Shown: positions 57,101 through 64,000 of the stretch, piece by piece
Position numbering within the stretch: position 1 is the first letter of the stretch
Layout of the letters: each line of letters starts with the position of its first letter
Source: Omphiscola glabra
Lineage: Eukaryota; Mollusca; Gastropoda; Lymnaeidae
Length of the DNA stretch: 64,000 nt
Assembly: GCA_964017045.1 (NCBI GenBank)
Contig: OZ024808.1
Coordinates: forward strand, 9,541,784-9,605,783
Reading direction: 5' to 3'
Made by a program: the position numbers and the translations under genes
Notes under the pieces: model-generated
What the model was told of the DNA's origin: nothing
Databases searched by the model: none
Seen by the model: only the letters and a program-made list of their open reading frames with translations

Positions 57101-60100
57101 GTTATAGATGTAGCTGATGTAGTTGCAGTTGTTGATGTAGTTTTAGATGTAGTATTAGATGTAGTTTTAGATGTAGTTTTAGGTGTAGCTGATGTAGTTA
57201 CAGTTTTAGATGTAGTTTTAGATGTAGTTGTAGATGTATTTGTAGATGTAGTTTTAGATGTAGCTGATGTAGTTGCAGTTGTAGATGTAGTTTTAGATGT
57301 AGTTGTAGATGTATTTGTAGATGTAGTTTTAGATGTAGCTGATGTAGTTGCAGTTGTATATGTAGTTTTATATGTAGTTGTAGATGTAGTTGTAGATGTA
57401 TATGTAGATGTAGTTTTAGATGTAGCTGATGTAGTTGCAGTTGTAGATGTAGTTTTAGATGTAGTAGTAGATGTAGTTTTAGATGTAGCTTATGTAGTTG
57501 CAGTTGTAGATGTAGTTTTATTTGTAGTTGTAGATGTAGTTGTAGATGTAATTTCAGATATAGCTTATGTAGTTGCAGTTGTAAATGTAGTTTTAGATGT
57601 AGTTTTAGATATAGCTGATGAAGTTGCAGTTGTAGATGTAGTTTTATAGGTAGTTGTAGATTTGGTTGTAGATGTAGATGTAGTTTTAGATGTAGTTGAT
57701 GTAGTTGTAGATGTAGTTTTAGAGTAGTTGTAGATGTAGATTTAGATGCAGTTTTAGAAGTAGCTAATGTAATTGCAGTTGTAGATGTAGTTATAAATGT
57801 AGCTGATGAAGTTGCAGTTGTAGATGTAGTTTTATAGGTAGTTGTAGATTTGGTTGTATATGTAGATGTAGTTTTAGATGTAGTTGATGTAGTTGTAGAT
57901 GTAGTTTTAGAGTAGTTGTAGATGTAGATTTAGATGCAGTTTTAGAAGTAGCTAATGTAATTGCAGTTGTAGATGTAGTTATAAATGTAGCTGATGTAGT
58001 TGCAGTTGTAGATGTAGTTTTATAGGTAGTTGTAGATTTGGTTGTAGATGTAGATGTAGTTTTAGATGTAGTTGATGTAGTTGTAGATGTAGTTTTAGAG
58101 TAGTTGTAGATGTAGATTTAGATGCAGTTTTAGAAGTAGCTAATGTAATTGCAGATGTAGATGTAGTTATAAATGTAGCTGATGTAGTTGCAGTTGTAGA
58201 TGTAGTTTTATAGGTAGTTGTAGATGTAGTTGTAGATGTAGATGTTGTTTTAGATGTAGTTGATGTAGTTGAAGTTGTAGATTTAGTTTTAAATATAGTT
58301 GTAGATGTAGTTATAAATGTAGTTTTAGATGTAGCTTACGATTTTACAGTTGTAGATGTAGTAGTAGATGTAGTTTTAGATTTAGATGTAGTTTTAATGT
58401 AGCTGATGTAGTTACAGTTGTAGATGTAGTTTTAGATGTTGTTGTAGATGTATTTAAAGATGTAGTTTTAGATGTAGCTGATGTAGTTGCATTTGTAGAT
58501 GTAGTTTTATAGCAGTTGTAAATAAATTTTTAGATGTAAATGTAGTTTTAGATGTAGTTGTAGTTGTAGATATAGATATTGTTTTAGATGTAGCTAATGT
58601 AGTTGTAGTTGTAGATGTAGTTTCAGATGTAGCTGTAGATGTATTTGTAGATGTAGCTTTAGATGTAGCTGGTGTAGTTGCAGTTTTAGATGTAGTTTTA
58701 TATGTAGTTTTAGATATAGTTGTAGATGTAGATGTAGTTTTAGATGTAGCTGATTTAGTTGCAGTTGTAGATGTAGTTTTAGATGTAGTAGTAGATGTAG
58801 TTTTAGAGGTAGCTTATGTAGTTGCAGTTGTAGATGTAGTTTTATTGTAGTTGTAGATGTAGTTGTAGATGTAGATGTAGATGTAGTTGTAGATGTAGAT
58901 TTAGATGCAGTTTTAGATGTAGCTAATGTTATTGCAGTTGTAGATGTAGTTATAAATGTAGCTGATGTAGTTGCAGTTGTAGATGTAGTTTTATAGTTAG
59001 TTGTAGATTTAGTTGTAGATGTAGATGTAGTTTATATGTAGTTGATGTAGTTGCAGTTGTAGATGTAGTTGTAGATGTAGTTTTAGATGTCGCTGATGTA
59101 GTTGCAGTTGAAGATGCAGTTTTAGATGTAGTTGTAGATTTATTTGTAGATGTAGTTTTAGATGTAGCTGATGTAGTTGAAGTTGTAGATGTAGTTTTAT
59201 ATGTAGTTGTAGATGTAGTTGTAGATGTAGATGTAGATGTAGTTATCGATGTAGCTGATGTAGTTGCAGTTGTAGATGTAGTTTTAGATGTAGTAGTAGA
59301 TGTAGTTTTAGATGTAGTTTTAGATGTAGCTGATGTAGTTACAGTTGTAGATGTAGTTTTAGATGTAGTTGTAGATGTATTTGTAGATGTTATTTTAGAT
59401 GTAGCTGATGTAGTTGCAGTTGTAGATGTAGTTTTAGATGTAGTTGTAGATGTATTTGTAGATGTAGTTTTAGATGTAGCTGATGTAGTTGCAGTTTTAG
59501 ATGTAGCTTTATAGCAGTTGTAGATAAATTTGTAGATGTAGATGTAGTTTTAGATGTAGTTGTAGATGTAGATGTAGATGTAGTTTTAGATGTAGCTAAT
59601 GTAGTTTTAGTTGTAGATGTAGTTTTAGATGTAGTTGTAGATGTATTTGTAGATGTAATTTTAGATGTAGCTTATGTAGTTTCAGTAGTAGATGTAGTTT
59701 TATTTGTAGTTGTAGATGTAGTTGTAGATGTAATTTCAGATATAACTTATGTAGTTGCAGTTGTAAATGTAGTTTTAGATGTAGTTGTAGATGTAGTTTT
59801 AGATATAGTTGTAGATGTAAGTTCAGATGTAGTTTTAGATGTAGTTTTTGATGTAGCTAATGTAGTTGCAGTTGTAGATGTAGTTATAAATGTAGCTGAT
59901 GTAGTTGCAGTTGTAGATGTAGTTTAATAGGTAGTTGTAGATTTGGTTGTAGATGTAGATGTAGTTTTAGATGTAGTTGATGTAGTTGCAGTTGTAGATG
60001 TAGTTTTAGATGTAGCTGATGAAGTTGCAGTTGTAGATGTAGTTTTAGATGCAGTTTTTGATGTAGCTAATGTAGTTGCAGTTGTAGATGTAGTTATAAA

Positions 60101-63100
60101 TGTAGCTGATGTAGTTGCAGTTGTAGATGTAGTTTTAAAGGTAGTTGTAGATTTAGTTGTAGATGTAGATGTAGTTTTAGATGTAGTTGATGTAGTTGCA
60201 GTTGTAGATGTAGTTTTAGATGTAGTAGTAGATGTAGTTTTAGATGTAGTTTTAGATGTAGCTGATGTAGTTACAGTTTTAGATGTAGTTTTAGATGTAG
60301 TTGTAGATGTTTTTGTAGATGTAGTTTTAGATGTAGCTGATGTAGTTGCAGTTGTAGATGTAGTTTTATATGTAGTTGTAGATGTAGTTGTAGATGTAGA
60401 TGTAGATGTAGTTTTAGATGTAGCTGATGTAGTTGCAGTTGTAGATGTAGTTTTAGATGTAGTAGTAGATGTAGTTTTAGATGTAGCTTATGTAGTTGCA
60501 GTTGTAGATGTAGTTTTATTTGTAGTTGTAGATGTAGTTGTAGATGTAATTTCAGATATAGCTTATGTAGTTGCAGTTGTAAATGTAGTTTTAGATGTAG
60601 TTTTAGATATAGTTGTAGATGTAGTTTTAGATGTAGTTTTAGATGTAGCTGATGTAGTTGCAGTTGTAGATGTAGTTTTAGAGTAGTTGCAGATGTAGAT
60701 TTAGATGCAGTTTTAGATGTAGTTGTAGATTTATTTGTAGATGTAGTTTTAGATGTAGCTGATGTAGTTGCAGTTGTAGATGTAGTTTTATATGTAGTTG
60801 TAGATGTAGTTGTAGATGTAGATAAAGATGTAGTTATAGATGTAGCTGATGTAGTTGCAGTTGTAGATGTAGTTTTAGATGTAGTAGTAGATGTAGTTTT
60901 AGATGTAGTTTTAGATGTAGTTGATGTAGTTGTAGATGTATTTGTAGATGTAGTTTTAGATGTAGCTGATGTAGTTGCAGTTGTAGATGTAGTTTTAGAT
61001 GTAGTTGTAGATGTATTTGTAGATGTAGTTTTATAGGTAGTTGTAGATGTAGTTGTAGATGTAGTTTTAGATGTAGTTGTAGATGTAGTTTTAGATGTAG
61101 TTTTAGATGTATCTGATGTAGTTGCAGTTTTAGATGTAGTTTTAGATGTAGTTAAAGATGTAATTTTAGATGTAGTTTTAATGTAGCTGATGTAGTTGCA
61201 GTTGTGGATGTAGTTTTCTATGCAGTTGTAGATGTAGTTGTAGATGGAGATGTAATTTTAGATGTAGTTGTAGATGAAGTTTTATATGTAGATTTAGATG
61301 TAGTTTTAGATGTAGCTGATGCAGTTGCAGTTTTAGATGTAGTTTTAGATGTAGTTGTAGATTTAGATTTAGATGTAGTTTTAGATGTAGCTAATGTAGT
61401 CGCAGTTGTAGATGTAGTTTTAGTTGTAGTTATAGATGTAATTTTAGATGTAGTTTTAATTTAGCTGATGTAGTTGCAGTTGTAGATGTAGTTTTCTATG
61501 CAGTTGTAGATGTAGTTGTAGATGGAGATGTAATTTTAGATGTAGTTGTATATGAAGTTTTAGATGTAGATTTAGATGTAGTTTTAATGTAGCTGATGTA
61601 GTTACAGTTGTAGATGTAGTTTTAGATGTAGTTGTAGATGTATTTGTAGATGTAGTTTTAGATGTAGCTGATGTAGTTGCAGTTGTAGATGTAGCTTTAT
61701 AGCAGTTGTAGATACATTTGTAGATGTAGATGTAGTTTTAGATGTAGTTGTAGATGTAGATATAGATATTGTTTTAGGTGTAGCTAATGTAGTTGTAGTT
61801 GTAGATGTAGTTTCCGATGTAGTTGTAGATGTATTTGTAGATGTAGTTTTAGATGTAGCTGATGTAGTTGCAGTTGTAGATGTAGTTTTATATGTAGTTT
61901 TAGATGTAGCTAATGTAATTGCAGTTGTAGATGTAGTTATACATGTAGCTGATGTAGTTGCAGTTGTAGATGTAGTTGTATATGTATATGTAGATGTAGT
62001 TTTAGATGTAGCTGATGTATTTGCAGTTGTAGATGTAGTTTTAGATGTAGTAGTAGATGTAGTTTTAGATGTAGCTTATGTAGTTTTAGTTGTAGATGTA
62101 GTTTTATTTGTAGTTGTAGATGTAGTTGTAGATGTAATTTCAGATATAGCTTATGTAGTTGCAGTTGTAAATGTAGTTTTAGATGTAGTTTTAGATATAG
62201 TTGTAGATGTAGATGTAGTTTTAGATGTAGCTGATGTAGTTGTAGTTGTTGATGTAGTTTTAGAGTAGTTGTAGATGTAGATTTAGATGCAGTTTTAGAT
62301 GTAGCTAATGTAATTGCAGTTGTAGATGTAGTTATAAATGTAGCTGATGTAGTTGCAGCTGTAGATGTAGTTTTATAGGTAGTTGTAGATTTGGTTGTAG
62401 ATGTAGATGTAGTTTTAGATGTAGTTGATGTAGTTGTAGATGTAGTTTTAGAGTAGTTGTAGATGTAGATTTAGTAGCAATTTTAGATGTAGCTAATGTA
62501 ATTGCAGTTGTAGATGTAGTTATAAATTTAGCTGATGTAGTTGCAGTTGTAGATGTAGTTTTATATGTAGTTGTAGATGTAGTTGTAGATGTAGATGTAG
62601 TTTTAGATGTAGTTGTAGATGTAGTTATAAATGTAGTTTTAGATGTAGCTTACGTATTTACAGTTGTAGATGTAGTTTTAGATGTAGTTGTAGATGTAGT
62701 TGTAGATGTAATTTCAGATATAGCTTATGTAGTTGCAGTTGTAAATGTAGTTGCAGATGTAATTGTAGATGTAGTTTTAGATATAGTTGTAGATGTAGTT
62801 TTAGATGTAGTTGTAGATGTATTTGTAGGTGTTGCTTTAGATGTAGCTGGTGTAGTTGCAGTTGTAGATGTAGTTATATATGTAGTTGTAGATGTAGTAG
62901 TAGATGTAGTTTTAGATGTAGCTTATGTAGTTGCAGTTAAAGATGTAGTTTTATTTGTTGTTGTAGATGTAGTTGTAGATGTAATTTTAGATATAGCTTA
63001 TGTAGTTGCAGTTGTAAATGTAGTTTTAGATGTAGTTGTAGATGTAGTTTTAGATATAGTTGTAGATGTAGTTTTAGATGTAGTTTTAGATGTAGCTGAT

Positions 63101-64000
63101 GCAGTTGCAGTTGTAGATGTAGTTTTAGAGTAGTTGTAGATGTAGATTTAGATGCAGTTTTAGATGTAGCTAATGTAGTTGCAGTTGTAGATGTAGTTAT
63201 AAATGTATCTGATGAAGTTGCAGCTGTAGATGTAGTTTTATAGGTAGTTGTAGATTTAGTTGTAGATGTAGATGTAGTTTTAGATGTAGTTGCAGTTGTA
63301 GATGTAGTTTTAGATGTAGTTGTAGATGTAGTTATAAATGTAGTTTTAGATGTAGCTTACGTATTTACTTTACTAGATGTAGTTGTAGATGTAGTTGTAG
63401 ATGTAGTTTTAGATGTTGCTGATGTAGTTGCAGTTGTAGATGTAGTTTTATAGGTAGTTGTATATGTAGTTGTAGATGTAGTTTTAGATGTAGTTTTATA
63501 GTAGTTGTAGATGTAGTTTTAGATGTAGTTTTAGATGTAGCTGAGGTAGTTGCAGTTTAAGATGTAGTTTTAGATGTAGTTGTAGATATAGATTAAGATG
63601 TAGTTTTAGATGTAGCTAATAAAGTCGCAGTTGTAGATGTTGTTTTAGTTGTAGTTATAGATGTAGATTTAGATGTAGTTTTAATGTAGCTGATGTAGTT
63701 GCAGTTGTAGATGTAGTTTTCTATGCAGTTGTAGATGTAGTTGTAGATGGAGATGTAATTTTAGATGTAGTTGTAGATAAAGTTTTAGATGTAGATTTAG
63801 ATGTAGTTTTACTGTAGCTTATGTAGTTACAGTTGTAGATGTAGTTTTAGATGTAGTTGTAGATGTATTTGTAGATGTAGTTTTAGATGTAGCTGATGTA
63901 GTTGCAGTTGTAGATGTAGCTTTATAGCAGTTGTAGATACATCAGATATAGCTTATGTAGTTGCAGTTGTAATTGTAGTTTTAGATGTAGGTTTAGATAT
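51190..64000. repeat. hexamer-based satellite (TAGATG/TAGTTT/TAGTTG) with kilobase higher-order units
   Basis: At least 12.8 kb built of TAGATGTAGTTTTAGATGTA and TAGTTG, TAGCTGATG, GCAGTTG variants, running off the window end. Landmarks such as GGATGTAGCTGATTTAG recur at about 53132, 55022 and 56756, and CTATGCAGTTGTAAATG at 52421, 53820 and 55710, so copies of 1,399-1,890 bp repeat nearly exactly. The + strand is almost free of C. Valine/aspartate-rich ORFs of 200-300 codons result from the 6-bp period and are not genes. Confidence 0.95.

Noticed and set aside
53132..61464. Valine/aspartate-rich ORFs of 86-297 codons
   Set aside because: The hexamer satellite keeps frames open by its period; interrupted repeatedly by stops at unit changes.
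5000..64000. CRISPR-like arrays
   Set aside because: The tandem arrays have no unique spacers between repeats, and all gene evidence is eukaryotic.

Overview
This is a eukaryotic, animal-type genomic window. Genes are split by introns with GT/AG boundaries and consistent phases, transposon fragments are numerous, and roughly half of the sequence is tandem repeat. Glycosyltransferase genes with small exons, hAT elements resembling the SPIN group, and LINE tails suggest a mollusc, probably a gastropod. That placement is an inference from gene style and repeat content. No bacterial, CRISPR or viral gene system was seen. The gene content is a glycosylation cluster in the first 40 kb: (1) an alpha-1,3-fucosyltransferase (GT10) on the + strand at 764-2372, missing its membrane-anchor exon because the window starts too late; (2) a seven-exon beta-1,4-galactosyltransferase-family (GT7) gene on the + strand at 12583-20391, with a very long repeat-built stem and a Leu at the position that sets donor-sugar choice; (3) a decayed, collinear partial copy of that GT7 gene at 22941-29845; (4) a complete three-exon alpha-1,3-fucosyltransferase on the - strand, 40365 to 34614, paralogous to the first. 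All are type II Golgi-enzyme designs. A GT7 enzyme adding Gal, GalNAc or GlcNAc to GlcNAc and GT10 enzymes adding fucose could act on the same N- or O-glycan antennae or core, but joint action is inferred only from their being neighbours. The most unusual observation is that several minisatellites sit on splice junctions of these genes. In the decayed GT7 copy, exons 2 and 4 are absent except for their 3' ends plus the splice donor, and those remnants have become arrays of about 20 and 12 units, each in the correct collinear position. The exon 6 acceptor of the same copy abuts a 40-bp array, and the intact gene shows small versions of the same thing (three exon 5 donors, three or four exon 6 acceptors). 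Mobile elements include LINE reverse-transcriptase fragments, five SPIN-like hAT elements with 8-bp target duplications, three other hAT-type elements, an apparently undescribed element with AAGAGC-type termini (two copies), nested insertions, a tRNA-derived SINE, and a foldback-like element with a 34-bp array inside fucosyltransferase intron 1. From about 46 kb on there are no genes: twin 33-bp arrays flank an AT-rich, long-period repeat block, and the last 12.8 kb is a hexamer-based satellite with 1.4-1.9 kb higher-order units that runs off the end of the window.
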